The notes under the pieces were generated by a model that saw only the letters and a program-made list of their open reading frames with translations, was not told the origin of the DNA and ran no database searches. From Stutzerimonas stutzeri (GTDB lineage: Bacteria > Pseudomonadota > Gammaproteobacteria > Pseudomonadales > Pseudomonadaceae), in NCBI RefSeq assembly GCF_024448955.1, contig NZ_JAMOIH010000001.1, forward strand, positions 310,001 to 374,000: 64,000 nucleotides of DNA. The letters run 5' to 3'. A program made the position numbers and the translations under genes. Shown one piece after another: positions 43,412 to 53,395 of the stretch. The number at the start of each line of letters is the position of its first letter. Positions within the stretch are counted from its first letter, which is position 1.

Positions 43412-44218
43412 ATGAAATGCAGCCTCAGCACCGCCGTCTTCGCGGCGGGATTGACTTTCGCCAGCCAGGCCATGGCCGACCCAATGCTTTGGCAGAACAA
43501 CAGCCTGACCTACCTCTACGGCAAAAATTTCGCCGTCGACTCAGGCGAGGACGGGCGTGAGGCCGATATCCAGCAGACCATTACCTTCGAACACGCCAGT
43601 GGCTGGACCTGGGGCGACATGTTCCTGTTCGTCGATCACAAGTGGTTCAACGGTCACTCGGGCAACGACGGACGCACGTATTACGGCGAATTCAGCCCGC
43701 GTCTGTCACTGGGCAAGATCACCGGGCGAGACCTATCGTTTGGGCCGGTCACCGACGTCCTGCTTTCGGCGACCTACGAGCGAGGCGAAGGACGCAATCG
43801 CAACTACCTGCTCGGCCCGGCCATCGACCTGGCCGTACCGGGCTTCGATCGCTTGTCGATCAACACCTACTACCGCAAGCCGGACGGCATCACCGGTCAG
43901 GCCAGCGGCCAATGGCAGATCACGCCGACCTGGGCCATGACGTTCCCGCTGGGCAAATCCGACATCCTCTTCGATGGCTATATCGATTGGGTGGTCAACG
44001 ATGCCGGCTCCAAATCCAGCAACGATTTCGTCGCCAAGAACCTGCACATCAACCCGCAGATCAAGTACGACCTGGGCAAGGCGCTGGACTACACCCCGGG
44101 CAAGCTCTACGTCGGTATCGAGTACGACTACTGGTCGGACAAATATGGCGTGCAGGACAGCGCTGCGTTCAACACCGACAACAACGTCACCAACTTCATC
44201 GTCAAGGCCCACTACTGA
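43412..44218 (+). CDS. Outer-membrane protein OmpK / nucleoside-specific Tsx-like channel
   Basis: A 268-residue exported protein with signal peptide (LSTAVFAAGLTFASQAMAD). A 12-strand beta-barrel of the OmpK/Tsx family follows: MLWQNNSLTYLYGKNF at the start, HASGWTWGDMFLFVDHKWF, and a C-terminal TNFIVKAHY ending in an aromatic residue. Tsx channels take up nucleosides; OmpK is a phage receptor in Vibrio. GGGAG is about 8 bases before the ATG. It has no link to curli beyond position. Confidence 0.88.
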   Translation: MKCSLSTAVFAAGLTFASQAMADPMLWQNNSLTYLYGKNFAVDSGEDGREADIQQTITFEHASGWTWGDMFLFVDHKWFNGHSGNDGRTYYGEFSPRLSLGKITGRDLSFGPVTDVLLSATYERGEGRNRNYLLGPAIDLAVPGFDRLSINTYYRKPDGITGQASGQWQITPTWAMTFPLGKSDILFDGYIDWVVNDAGSKSSNDFVAKNLHINPQIKYDLGKALDYTPGKLYVGIEYDYWSDKYGVQDSAAFNTDNNVTNFIVKAHY

Positions 44219-44283
44219 CCTCACTGGTCCTTCAGGTGTCGCCGCGAGCCAAACCGCCGAAAACGGCTGGCTCGGAGGCGGCA

Positions 44284-46644
44284 TCAGTTTCGGCCACGCA
44301 GCTCTTCGATGCGCTCTGCCAACGCATCGATCGTGAAGGGTTTGGTCAACAGGCCCATGCCTGGCTCGAGTTGGCCCTTGCCCATCACCGCACTTTCCGC
44401 GTATCCGGTGATAAACAGCACGTTCAGTGCGGGGTCGGTCTGGCGAGCAGCATCGGCCAACTGACGGCCATTCATACCGCCCGTCAGCCCGACGTCCGTG
44501 ACAAGCAGCGCAACCGGCTCATCGCTCTGGAGAATGCTCAGCGCGCTCTTGCCATCGATGGCATGCAGCACCCGATAGCCCAGCTCCTCGAGAACCTCCA
44601 CCACCAGCAGGCGCACCGCCGGCTCATCATCGACGACCAGGATCGTCTCGCCTGCCCCACCGCTTACCTGAAATGCCGCCCTGGGGTCGATTACCGTATC
44701 GCTCCGCTGCACATTAGCGACCACGTGCGGCAGATACAGGCAGATCGTGGTGCCATTATCCGGCTCGGACTGGATCTTCACCTGCCCGCCCGATTGTCGG
44801 GTAAAGCCGTACACCATCGATAATCCCAGACCGGTTCCCATGCCCAAGGGTTTGGTGGTGAAAAACGGATCGAATGCCTGCGCTGCGATTTCCTTGGACA
44901 TGCCGACGCCGGTATCCGCGACGCATATGCGCACGTACTGCCCAGCCGGCACATCGAGCTCCAACGCCTCGCTGTCTTTCAGCCAGGTATTGCTGACGCC
45001 GATCGACAGCGTCCCGCCGTCAGGCATCGCATCACGCGCATTGATGGCAAGATTGAGCAAGGCGTTTTCCAACTGATTACGGTCCACCAGCGTTGGCGAA
45101 AGACCCTCAGCGCACTGCGTTTCAAGCAAGATCGAAGGCCCGACCGTGCGGCTGAGCAGTTCGCGCAAGTCGCTGACCAGTTCGCAGACGTCGGTACCCA
45201 TCGGGTTGAGCGTCTGGCGGCGAGAAAATGCCAGCAATCGGTGTGTCAGCGCCGCCGCTCGGCGGGTCGCGTTCTGGGCGACTGTCACGTACTGAGCGAT
45301 CGATTCGACACGGCCCTGCTCGATGCGCTTTTCGAGCAGTTCAAGGCTGCCGCCGATGCTGGTCAGCAGGTTGTTGAAGTCATGCGCCAGGCCCCCGGTC
45401 AATTGGCCGACGGCTTCCATCTTCTGGCTTTGGCGCAGTTGCGCCTCTGCCTGAGCGAGCGCCTGTGCCTGTTCCTTTTCGGCGGTGATGTCACGCCCCA
45501 CGGCATTTATCACACCATCCGCCGGCCGGGCCGACCAGGTGAGCCAGCGATAGCTGCCATCGGTGCAGCGGTAGCGATTCTCGTAATGCAGAAAAGAACG
45601 CCCCTCCGACAACTGTCGAACGGTCGCGCTTGTGTCCGCCTGGTCGTCCGCATGGATGAAGTCGAGAATATTGGCGCCCAGCAGTTGCTCTTCCGACCAG
45701 CCCAGCAGTTGTTCCCAGGCCGGATTGACCGCAACGATGCTGCCATCGATACGGCAGCGAAGCATCACGTCGCTGGACAACTCCCAGAGCTGGTCGCGGT
45801 CCTTGGTACGGGTTGCGACATCCTCGCGCAGCGAGACGGTCAGGGCTTGCAGGGCCTGCTCCGCGTTGCGACGTGCGGAGATGTCGTTGAACAAAATCGC
45901 GACACGCTGTTCGGACGGCTCGCCGATCGGCATAGCCTGCACCTCGAACCAACGCTGCAACGCTTCGGCATTGTTCTCGAAACGCACCGGGCGGCGGCTC
46001 AGCGCCACCTCGCCGTAAATATCGAACCAGTGCTGCTCGTGAGCAGGCGCTAGGTCGCGCATCCATTTGCCGACCGCATCGACCAGCCCGGTCTGGCGCT
46101 CGAAGGCCGGATTGGTTTCGACGAAGCTATAGTCGATCGGCTTGCCCTGCGCATCGAATTTCATCTCGATGATGCAGAAGCCCGCATCGATCGCCTCGAA
46201 CAGCAGTCGATAACGGTCGTCGCTCTCGGCCAGCCGGCGCGCGGCCTCGTCTTCCGCCGTGCGGTCACGCAGGATCTTCAGGAAACCGAAATGGCCCTCC
46301 TCGCCAAGCAGTGGCGTGAGCGTGCCCGCCCCGCGTAAGCGTGATCCATCAGCACGGATATACCAGCGTTCATGGCTGGTGCTGCCATCCTTCAGCGCGC
46401 GTTGCATCTGCTCGCGCAGCAGTTCCGCATTGCGCTCACCGCCGCTGAATAGATGATCGAACGGCTGTCCGCACATCTGTTGCGCTGTCCAACCTAAGAC
46501 ACGTTCGGCACCCACGCTCCACGCCGTGATGATGCCTTCGCGATCGGTGGTGAGCATGGCGCAATCGCTGGCGGCATCGAAGATTGCCTGCACTTGCCGT
46601 TCTGGTTCAGGAATGGCGTTGTCTCCTGTAGCTGGTCGAGTCAC
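44284..46644 (-). CDS. Multi-PAS hybrid sensor histidine kinase / response regulator
   Basis: A 786-residue cytoplasmic protein with no membrane helix. In order: PAS 1 (about 12-125), PAS 2 (about 145-265), a coiled coil, and PAS 3 (about 290-400). HisKA follows with the phospho-His in GGLAHDFNNLLTSIGG (about 430), then a HATPase with NLAINARDAMPDGG and TGLGLSMVYGF. A C-terminal receiver has ETILVVDDEPAVRL, the Asp in LLVTDVGLTGGMNG, and LTKPF. The kinase type (HWE-like LLTSIGG spacing) is shared with the gene at 51561. No output regulator is adjacent, so the partner is unknown. Confidence 0.92.
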   Translation of the reverse strand: MTRPATGDNAIPEPERQVQAIFDAASDCAMLTTDREGIITAWSVGAERVLGWTAQQMCGQPFDHLFSGGERNAELLREQMQRALKDGSTSHERWYIRADGSRLRGAGTLTPLLGEEGHFGFLKILRDRTAEDEAARRLAESDDRYRLLFEAIDAGFCIIEMKFDAQGKPIDYSFVETNPAFERQTGLVDAVGKWMRDLAPAHEQHWFDIYGEVALSRRPVRFENNAEALQRWFEVQAMPIGEPSEQRVAILFNDISARRNAEQALQALTVSLREDVATRTKDRDQLWELSSDVMLRCRIDGSIVAVNPAWEQLLGWSEEQLLGANILDFIHADDQADTSATVRQLSEGRSFLHYENRYRCTDGSYRWLTWSARPADGVINAVGRDITAEKEQAQALAQAEAQLRQSQKMEAVGQLTGGLAHDFNNLLTSIGGSLELLEKRIEQGRVESIAQYVTVAQNATRRAAALTHRLLAFSRRQTLNPMGTDVCELVSDLRELLSRTVGPSILLETQCAEGLSPTLVDRNQLENALLNLAINARDAMPDGGTLSIGVSNTWLKDSEALELDVPAGQYVRICVADTGVGMSKEIAAQAFDPFFTTKPLGMGTGLGLSMVYGFTRQSGGQVKIQSEPDNGTTICLYLPHVVANVQRSDTVIDPRAAFQVSGGAGETILVVDDEPAVRLLVVEVLEELGYRVLHAIDGKSALSILQSDEPVALLVTDVGLTGGMNGRQLADAARQTDPALNVLFITGYAESAVMGKGQLEPGMGLLTKPFTIDALAERIEELRGRN

Positions 46645-46811
46645 AGATCCTCGAGACCCCGCGACGGTTGGTGTGGAGTTCGGCTGGCCTTGCCAAGATG
46701 CAAGGCGCCAAGATTAGCTGCTGGCAATTTGCCGGTGAAGCTTCAGCAAAAAAGGATAGCAGCCATACCTAGAGACTTTGATGTAACGACTCCATGCCAC
46801 GCCAGGCGACG

Positions 46812-47765
46812 CTAACCCGGCGTGCGGCTGAAGACCAGCGCCTTCAGCCCGCTGTCGGGGCTGACATCCGGGAATTCCGGCGGGTTCGGCAAACGCTGCT
46901 GAAACACCAAGTCCGGCGCCTCGGCCGCAACGCCTTCGATGATGAATTCGGGGCCCACGTCGGGATCGTTGATGCAGGCCAGCACCGTGCCGGTGGAGGT
47001 CAGCAGCTCCGGCAAGCGCCGAAGGATCTTCCGGTAATCCTTGTCGAGCGCAAAGCTACCTTTCTGGAACGATGGCGGATCGACGATTACCAGATCGTAA
47101 GGGCCGCTTTTCTTCACCTTGCCCCACGACTTGAACAGCTCGTGGCCGAGAAAGCTGACCTTGCTCAGGTCATGCTCGTTGAGCCGATGATTGTCGCGCC
47201 CGCGACTGAGGGCTGCGCGCGCCATGTCGAGGTTGACCACATGCTCGGCGCCGCCCGCGATGGCCGCTACTGAAAAACCACAGGTGTAAGCGAAGAGGTT
47301 CAGTACCCGCTTGCCCTGCGCCTGCTCCTGCACCCAGCGGCGACCGTAGCGCATGTCCAGAAACAGCCCATTGTTCTGCTTGATGCCGAGATCGAGCTTG
47401 TAGCGCAGCCCGTTCTCGCTGATCAGCCATTCGCTGACCGGCTCGCCCAGCAGCCGCTCCATGTGGCTGTCGGGCAGATAGCGGTGATGCAACAACAAGC
47501 TATGCGCCCCGCTCGCCTGCCATTCCGTGCTTTGGGTAAGTGCCGACAAACCGAGCCTTAACGCATCCAGCTCGGCGTCCGCCGGTGCGCGGAACAACGA
47601 AACCAGCACGATGCCCTGCAGCCAATCGACGGTCACATGCTCAAGCCCCTCCCAGCAGCGTCCGCGCCCATGAAACAGACGGCGGGTCTCATCGGGCAAC
47701 TGCGCCAAGGCAATGGTCAGGTGGTTCTGCAAAGTGACAAGAGCGTCGGCGTGCATGAAGGTCAT
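46812..47765 (-). CDS. Class I SAM-dependent methyltransferase (RlmK/RlmI-like)
   Basis: A 317-residue methyltransferase. Its AdoMet site is RVLNLFAYTCGFSVAAIAGGAEHVVNLDMA, the catalytic DPPSF motif occurs in YDLVIVDPPSFQKGSFALDKDYRK, and the opening of the catalytic domain reads LDLGIKQNNGLFLDMRYGR. This is the pattern of the 23S rRNA methyltransferase group RlmI/RlmK (the C-terminal half of RlmL/RlmK fusions). The N-terminal 100 residues are not a PUA domain. Exact target unknown. Start at ATG 47765 or 47756. Confidence 0.88.
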   Translation of the reverse strand: MTFMHADALVTLQNHLTIALAQLPDETRRLFHGRGRCWEGLEHVTVDWLQGIVLVSLFRAPADAELDALRLGLSALTQSTEWQASGAHSLLLHHRYLPDSHMERLLGEPVSEWLISENGLRYKLDLGIKQNNGLFLDMRYGRRWVQEQAQGKRVLNLFAYTCGFSVAAIAGGAEHVVNLDMARAALSRGRDNHRLNEHDLSKVSFLGHELFKSWGKVKKSGPYDLVIVDPPSFQKGSFALDKDYRKILRRLPELLTSTGTVLACINDPDVGPEFIIEGVAAEAPDLVFQQRLPNPPEFPDVSPDSGLKALVFSRTPG

Positions 47766-47967
47766 CGTTAGTTAGAGAAAGCGCGCGATTTTAAACAGGA
47801 TTCGAGGCGCTTGCGGACCTGCCGCCCATGCAGCCATCCCGAAGCTCGCGTCCCTGGCTCGCCAAACGTACCGAGTCGACCAATAGTCCTACAGCTTCAG
47901 GAGGGTGCGCCGATAACGCAAACGTATGGGCGTTCTTCCGCCGTAGCCCCTTGTAACGAGCACAACC

Positions 47968-49718
47968 ATGACCTTCTTGAAAACGATCCAGGCACGCTAC
48001 TTCACCACTTTTGCGGCCTTCATCCTCGTCGCCATTGGCCTGACTCTGTTAGGCATCAACCAATTCGTCGCGCCCCAGTTGAAAGCCACCGAAGTCCAGT
48101 TAGTGGAAGAAAAAGTCGACGAAATCGCCCAGGCAATTCGGCTCAATTTGGCGCGGATCGAAAGCCAATCCCGCGCTATTACCCAAACCGTCGCGCTGCT
48201 CGACAGCGACCAGATCGATGCCGTACTGCCTGGCCTGATTGACCAGTACGGCGATCAGAAGGTGTTCGGCGGCGGCATCTGGCCGCTGCCCAACGCACGG
48301 ACGCCCGGCGTGGCGAAACACAGCACCTTCTATCACCGTGACGCCAGCGGTCAGCTGAAGAAATCCAGGGCCAGATCATGATCGTCGAAGCGGACGGCAA
48401 GATTCTTAGCAATCTGCCCGCCCTGAGCGAACAGATCGTCCTGAAAAACGTCTCCGAGCTGGCGTCACACACGCCGTTCGTGGCGCAGATCAAGGCCGCG
48501 CTGGACCGTGGCGACCAGCGCAGTTTCACCGAGTTCGAAGGCCAGAATGGCGAGCAGACCTCGTTCTTCCTCAAGCCCATCGAGGGCACGCCCTGGCTGC
48601 TCGCTACCGCGCTGCCCAGCCACCTGCTGACCGAGAAGACCCGCTCGGTGCTCGGCACCTTGGGCTGGCTGCAATTGCCGTTGGTGGGTTTCCTTTTGCT
48701 GCTGATGGTCGTCGCGTTGCGCAACCTGATGCGCCGGCTGCATCTGCTGTCAGCCAACATCCAGTCCCTGTCGTCCGGTGATGCGGATCTGACCCGTCGC
48801 ATCGAGATCAAAGGCGACGATGAAGTCGACCGCATCGGTGTCGCAGTGAACCGCTTCATCGCCTATCTGCAGGAAATGATCGCCGACCTGGCCACCTCGT
48901 CCCGCCAGATTTCGGTCGAACTCGAACAACTCAAGCAGCAATCCGATCACACCAACGGCATTCTGGCTCGCCATGCCAGCGAAACGGATCAGGCGGTGAC
49001 GGCCATCACCGAAATGAGCTCCACGGCCGACTCCGTCGCACAGAGCGCCAACGAAACCGCGAGCTTCACCCAGGCCGCCAACGACCACGCCGCGCATTCG
49101 CGTCGCACCGTCGACGAAGCGGCGCAAAGCGTGCTGGCGCTGGTCAATGAAGTCGACTCGGCTACCGCGCGCGTCCAGGCGATGCAGCAGGACGCCCGCC
49201 GCATCAACGATGTATTGGGCGTGATCGGTGAAATCGCCGGGCAGACCAACCTCCTGGCGCTGAACGCCGCCATCGAGGCCGCCCGTGCGGGTGAACAAGG
49301 GCGCGGATTCGCCGTGGTCGCCGACGAAGTGCGCGCGCTCGCCGGGCGGACGCAGCAGAGCACGTCGGAAATCAACGAGATGCTCGCGGCCTTGCAAAGC
49401 GCTGTCGATGCTGCGGTAGACGCGATGGAGAAAACCAAAGGCAGCTGTCAGGCCACCGCCGAGCGCACCACCCGCGTCAATAGCGGGCTCGATGAAATGG
49501 CCGATTCGGTCAACCGCATCCACGACCTCAGCGCGCAGATCGCCGCGGCCGCTGAAGAGCAAAGTGCAGTCAGCGGTGAGATCAACCAGAACATGGTCGC
49601 GGTGCGGGATATGGTCGACGAGCTGGTGGAATCCGGCGTGACCGTCGGCAAGAGCACCCAGGGTCTGTCTGCCTCCAACGATCGCCTGATCGCCATGGTG
49701 AGCCGCTTCAAGCTCTGA
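47968..49718 (+). pseudogene. Methyl-accepting chemotaxis protein, frameshifted with internal deletion
   Basis: Two frames together make one MCP. The first (47968-48381, 137 residues) has the transmembrane helix (FAAFILVAIGLTLLGINQF) and the first half of a dCache sensor domain, ending after FYHRDASGQLKK. The second frame (from about 48357, before its first ATG at 48378) begins EEIQGQIMIVEADGKIL, continuing the dCache domain after the usual second PAS-like unit. It then has a second helix (about 48680), HAMP, and the full signalling hairpin with GEIAGQTNLLALNAAIEAARAGEQGRGFAVVADEVR. About 60 to 80 residues of the sensor are missing and the joint is out of frame. The receptor is probably dead; the 3' frame could yield a truncated signalling protein. 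Confidence 0.85.
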
Positions 49719-50050
49719 GCAGAAAACCAGCGTGTACCAACCGGCAGCAGGCTCCCTATTGCGGGGGTCTGTTGGCCTGAACGCGCAGCTCGCCGGGCGC
49801 CCCAGCGACAGCGGCCATGCGGAACGGCAATGCAAAAGCCGAGTCGGATGAAGTGACTGCGCCTCTCGGGCGTCGCCGGTCGAATGGCTGCGCCTCGGCC
49901 CTGCAGCGGCATTCGAGGGGTTTTCAGCCCGGCCAGCCATTACGGCTTCTTTCCGGGCGTGTTCCGCCCCGCAACCAATCATTTGTTGTGTCGGAGCAGC
50001 GGAACAAGGAACGCGGCGACTCCTGTGGAGCCCGCGTAAGGAGTATGGAA
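49719..50050. other. Upstream region of the KaiC-like gene
   Basis: About 330 bases between the MCP remnant and the KaiC-like gene. The frame from 49817 is open but its first 78 codons have no KaiC character and no ribosome site, so I treat them as leader. No promoter element could be singled out. Confidence 0.4.
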
Positions 50051-51574
50051 ATGACCGATTCCCCTGATCGCCCCTTCAGCCCAGACGATGAGTTTTCTTG
50101 TATATCCACGGGCAGCGAAGGCCTGGATGACATCCTCGGCGGCGGCCTGGACCCTAACCGGATGTATCTCTACGAGGGCAGCCCCGGCTCCGGCAAGACC
50201 ACCCTCGCCTTACAATTCCTGCTCGAAGGCGTACGCCAGGACGAGCGCGTCCTGTACGTCACGCTGTCGGAAACGGAACAAGAGTTGAAGCTGGTCGCCA
50301 AGCGCCACGGCTGGACGCTCGAAGGCATCGACGTTCTGGAGCTGGTAACGCCCGAGGACAGCCTGGACCCCGATCTAGAGCTGACGGTCCTGCATCCGGC
50401 CGAGATGGAGCTGAGCGAGACCACCAAGCAAGTATTCAATCGTGTCAGCGAAACCAACCCGAGTCGGGTGGTGTTCGACAGTCTTTCGGAAATGCGCTTG
50501 CTCGCTCAAAGCCCGCTGCGCTATCGGCGACAAGTGCTGGCACTCAAGCATTTCTTCACCACCCGACATTGCACGGTAATTCTGCTCGACGACCAGACCT
50601 CCGAAAGCGGCGATTTACAGCTGCATTCGATATCCCATGGGGTAGTGATGCTCGAGCAGTTGGCCATTGATTACGGCGCCGAACGCAGGCGGCTGCGTGT
50701 CATCAAGATGCGCGGCATCCAGTTTCGTGGCGGCTACCATGACTTCACCATCAAAAAAGGTGGATTGGCGATCTATCCGAGGCTGATTGCCGCTGAGCAT
50801 CACACGCACTTCATAGGGGAACTGACATCCAGCGGTAATGAGGCCCTGGACAAAATGCTCGGTGGTGGCTTGGAGCGCGGAACCAACGCGCTGCTGATTG
50901 GCGCCGCCGGCGTTGGCAAATCATCGCTGGCGCTGGGTTACGCCGTAGCGGCGTGTCGACGCGGTGAACAGGTGGCGTTCTTCGTTTTCGATGAAGGAAT
51001 TGGAACCCTGATGGCTCGCGGCCGCGCTTTGGGGCTGGACCTAGAACCCTGGATCGAAAAAGGACTGCTGCACCTGCAACAGATTGATCCTGCCGAACTT
51101 TCACCCGGCGAATTTACCGCTGCGGTGCGTGACAGCGTTGAGGTACAGGGCGCGCAGCTGGTGGTGCTGGATAGCCTTAACGGTTATCTCAACGCGATGC
51201 CAGACGGCCGCTTCCTGATTTTGCAGATGCACGAGTTACTCAGCTATCTGGGCCAGAAAGGCGTGATGAGCGTGATGGTTCTGGCCCAGCATGGTTTGGT
51301 CGGACCGATGGATACGCCGGTCGATATCAGCTATCTGAGTGATGCGGTTATCATGCTGCGCTATTTCGAGCATGCCGGCGTCGTTCGCCGGGCGTTGTCG
51401 GTGGTCAAGAAACGTAGCGGCCGCCACGAAAACACCATCCGGGAGTTCCGCCTTGGGGCTTCCGGCATCAAGGTCGGGCCGCCGCTTTCGCAGTTCAGCG
51501 GTATCTTCTCGGGCACGCCGGCCTACACCGGCGATGCCGCTCCCCTCATGAAAGACGAGCATGACGACGCCTGA
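50051..51574 (+). CDS. KaiC-like RecA-superfamily ATPase (two KaiC domains)
   Basis: About 507 residues with two KaiC lobes. Lobe 1 has ISTGSEGLDDILGGGLDPNRMYL, Walker A EGSPGSGKTTLALQFL and catalytic Glu pair region TLSETEQEL. Lobe 2 has TSSGNEALDKMLGGGLERGTNALLIG, Walker A GAAGVGKSSLA and FFVFDEGIGTL. The terminal block VKKRSGRHENTIREFRLG is typical. KaiA and KaiB are absent. The ATG at 50051 has GGAG 7 bases upstream. It overlaps the hybrid kinase gene by 14 bases, so the two form one unit; a clock role is not implied, and non-cyanobacterial KaiC proteins mostly act in stress or signalling. Confidence 0.93.
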   Translation: MTDSPDRPFSPDDEFSCISTGSEGLDDILGGGLDPNRMYLYEGSPGSGKTTLALQFLLEGVRQDERVLYVTLSETEQELKLVAKRHGWTLEGIDVLELVTPEDSLDPDLELTVLHPAEMELSETTKQVFNRVSETNPSRVVFDSLSEMRLLAQSPLRYRRQVLALKHFFTTRHCTVILLDDQTSESGDLQLHSISHGVVMLEQLAIDYGAERRRLRVIKMRGIQFRGGYHDFTIKKGGLAIYPRLIAAEHHTHFIGELTSSGNEALDKMLGGGLERGTNALLIGAAGVGKSSLALGYAVAACRRGEQVAFFVFDEGIGTLMARGRALGLDLEPWIEKGLLHLQQIDPAELSPGEFTAAVRDSVEVQGAQLVVLDSLNGYLNAMPDGRFLILQMHELLSYLGQKGVMSVMVLAQHGLVGPMDTPVDISYLSDAVIMLRYFEHAGVVRRALSVVKKRSGRHENTIREFRLGASGIKVGPPLSQFSGIFSGTPAYTGDAAPLMKDEHDDA

Positions 51575-53258
51575 GCCAGCAATCCCGACAGTAGCCGTCT
51601 ACGCCCCCATTGGCCGGGACGGTCCCGCCTCGGCCGAGCTGCTGCGCCGCAGCGGCATGAACGCTATCGTCTGTCACAGCGTCGATGAGGTACTAGACCT
51701 GGCCGGAACAGGCGCCGACGCGGCCTTCATCGCCGAAGAAGGCCTTTTCGGTCAGGACCTCGACGCGCTGTCGGCCTGGGTCGATCAGCAGCCGACGTGG
51801 TCCGATTTCCCTTTCGTGGTGCTGACCAGCAAGCATCAGCAACCCTCGGTCGCGGCCTGGCGCCAACGCATGGTCGCAGCGTTGCGTAACGTCTCGCTGC
51901 TCGAACGTCCGGTACAGAGCATTACGCTCACCAGCGCGCTGCAGACCGTATTGCGCGGGCGGCATCGCCAGTACGAGGTGCGAGCGCTGATCGAGGCGCG
52001 TGAACAGGCATCCCTCGAACTGGAGGCGCTAGTAGTAGAGCGCACTGGTGAACTGGAAAAAGCCAACCTCGAGTTGCGCACGCAGATCGCCGAGCGCGCC
52101 CATATCGAAGAAAGCCTGCGCCAAACGCAGAAAATCGAGGCTATCGGCCAGCTCACCGGAGGCATCGCTCACGACTTCAACAATTTATTGATGGTCATCT
52201 CCGGCGGCCTGGACATGCTCGATCGACGAGCGGATCCAGAACGCCGCCAACGCCTGATGGATGGCATGCGCCAGGCCGCTCAGCGCGGCTCAGCCCTGAC
52301 GCGCCAATTGCTGGCCTTTTCGCGCCGCCAGTCACTGGCACCCGAACCAGTGGATCTGGCCCAGCGCATCAGCCAGATGCGCGAGCTGCTGGACCGCAGT
52401 CTGCGGGGCGATATTCACGTCAAAGTGGAGTTCGCACCGGATCTATGGCCGATCGAAGTCGATTCCGGCGAACTGGAGCTGGTGATACTGAATCTCGCGG
52501 TCAACGCTCGCGACGCCATGCCCGACGGCGGTTCGATCCTGCTGCAGGCGTCCAACGCACCGAATGAAGTAGTGCTTGGCCGGCAGGGTGACTTCGTTCG
52601 TCTGGCGGTGATCGATTCGGGCACCGGCATTCCCGCCGACGTTCGCGGCCGGGTATTCGATCCCTTCTTCACCACCAAGGAGATCGGCAAGGGCTCCGGC
52701 CTCGGCCTGGCCCAGGTGTATGGCTTCGCCCTCCAGTCCGGCGGTACGGTCTGGATCGATACGGAATGTGGACGAGGCACCAGCGTGATCATGATGCTGC
52801 CGCGCTCTGAACATCTGCCGAACCAGGTGCACATCGAGAGCGTGCGCGTTGATGAAACGCCCGAGACGTTCGCAGGTCGCGTTCTACTGGTCGACGACGA
52901 TGAAGAAGTCGCCGCGCTGGTGGGCGAAATGCTTGAGCATCTCGGCTATCGGGTGACACATTCCGCCAGCGCTGCCGCTGCCCTCGGGACACTGGCGAAC
53001 GGACGCCAGGTAGACATCGTTTTTTCCGATGTGATGATGCCCGGCGGCATGAACGGCGTAGAGCTGGCGCGAGAAATTCGCACGCGCCAACTCGGCATTC
53101 CCGTGCTGCTCACCAGCGGCTATGCCGAGGCGGCAAAAAACTCGGCGGAAGCCGAAGGCGTGCATGTACTGGCCAAGCCCTACCGCCTCGAAGAGCTGGA
53201 CCTGGCATTGAAACGTGCCATGGAAAGCGCCGAACTCACGAGCCTATCCGTACTTTGA
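51561..53258 (+). CDS. Hybrid histidine kinase / response regulator coupled to the KaiC-like gene
   Basis: A 565-residue cytoplasmic protein. The N-terminal region (about 1-125) has receiver-like secondary structure but lacks the phospho-acceptor Asp (ADAAFIAEEGLF replaces it), a pseudo-receiver. A coiled coil (about 145-190) leads to HisKA with GGIAHDFNNLLMVISGG, a HATPase with NLAVNARDAMPDGG and KGSGLGLAQVYGF, and a C-terminal receiver with VLLVDDDEEVAAL, the Asp in IVFSDVMMPGGMNG, and LAKPY. The ATG lies inside the KaiC stop region (14-base overlap), so the kinase and KaiC are made together. KaiC probably signals to this kinase. Confidence 0.93.
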   Translation: MTTPEPAIPTVAVYAPIGRDGPASAELLRRSGMNAIVCHSVDEVLDLAGTGADAAFIAEEGLFGQDLDALSAWVDQQPTWSDFPFVVLTSKHQQPSVAAWRQRMVAALRNVSLLERPVQSITLTSALQTVLRGRHRQYEVRALIEAREQASLELEALVVERTGELEKANLELRTQIAERAHIEESLRQTQKIEAIGQLTGGIAHDFNNLLMVISGGLDMLDRRADPERRQRLMDGMRQAAQRGSALTRQLLAFSRRQSLAPEPVDLAQRISQMRELLDRSLRGDIHVKVEFAPDLWPIEVDSGELELVILNLAVNARDAMPDGGSILLQASNAPNEVVLGRQGDFVRLAVIDSGTGIPADVRGRVFDPFFTTKEIGKGSGLGLAQVYGFALQSGGTVWIDTECGRGTSVIMMLPRSEHLPNQVHIESVRVDETPETFAGRVLLVDDDEEVAALVGEMLEHLGYRVTHSASAAAALGTLANGRQVDIVFSDVMMPGGMNGVELAREIRTRQLGIPVLLTSGYAEAAKNSAEAEGVHVLAKPYRLEELDLALKRAMESAELTSLSVL

Positions 53259-53395
53259 TCCTCCGTCGTTGACCGACGCGACTCGTCCCGCTCACGAACT
53301 AACCATAGCCAAGACCGTCGAAACGCGAGTTCCGAGCCGCTGCGGTTCGCCCCGGCTTTTGCTAATCGTCTGCATCAAACCAGAAGGAATCGACC

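Noticed and set aside
43642..44823. Plus-strand frame of 393 codons across OmpK and the PAS kinase
   Set aside because: It overlaps two supported genes on different strands and is Arg/Gln/His-rich throughout; no start signal.
48750..49982. Minus-strand frame of 410 codons opposite the chemoreceptor
   Set aside because: Antisense to the conserved MCP signalling domain; GC-rich third positions leave the opposite frame open. No protein features.
50051..51574. A cyanobacterial-style circadian clock
   Set aside because: No kaiA or kaiB is nearby, and KaiC-like ATPases occur widely in bacteria without clocks.
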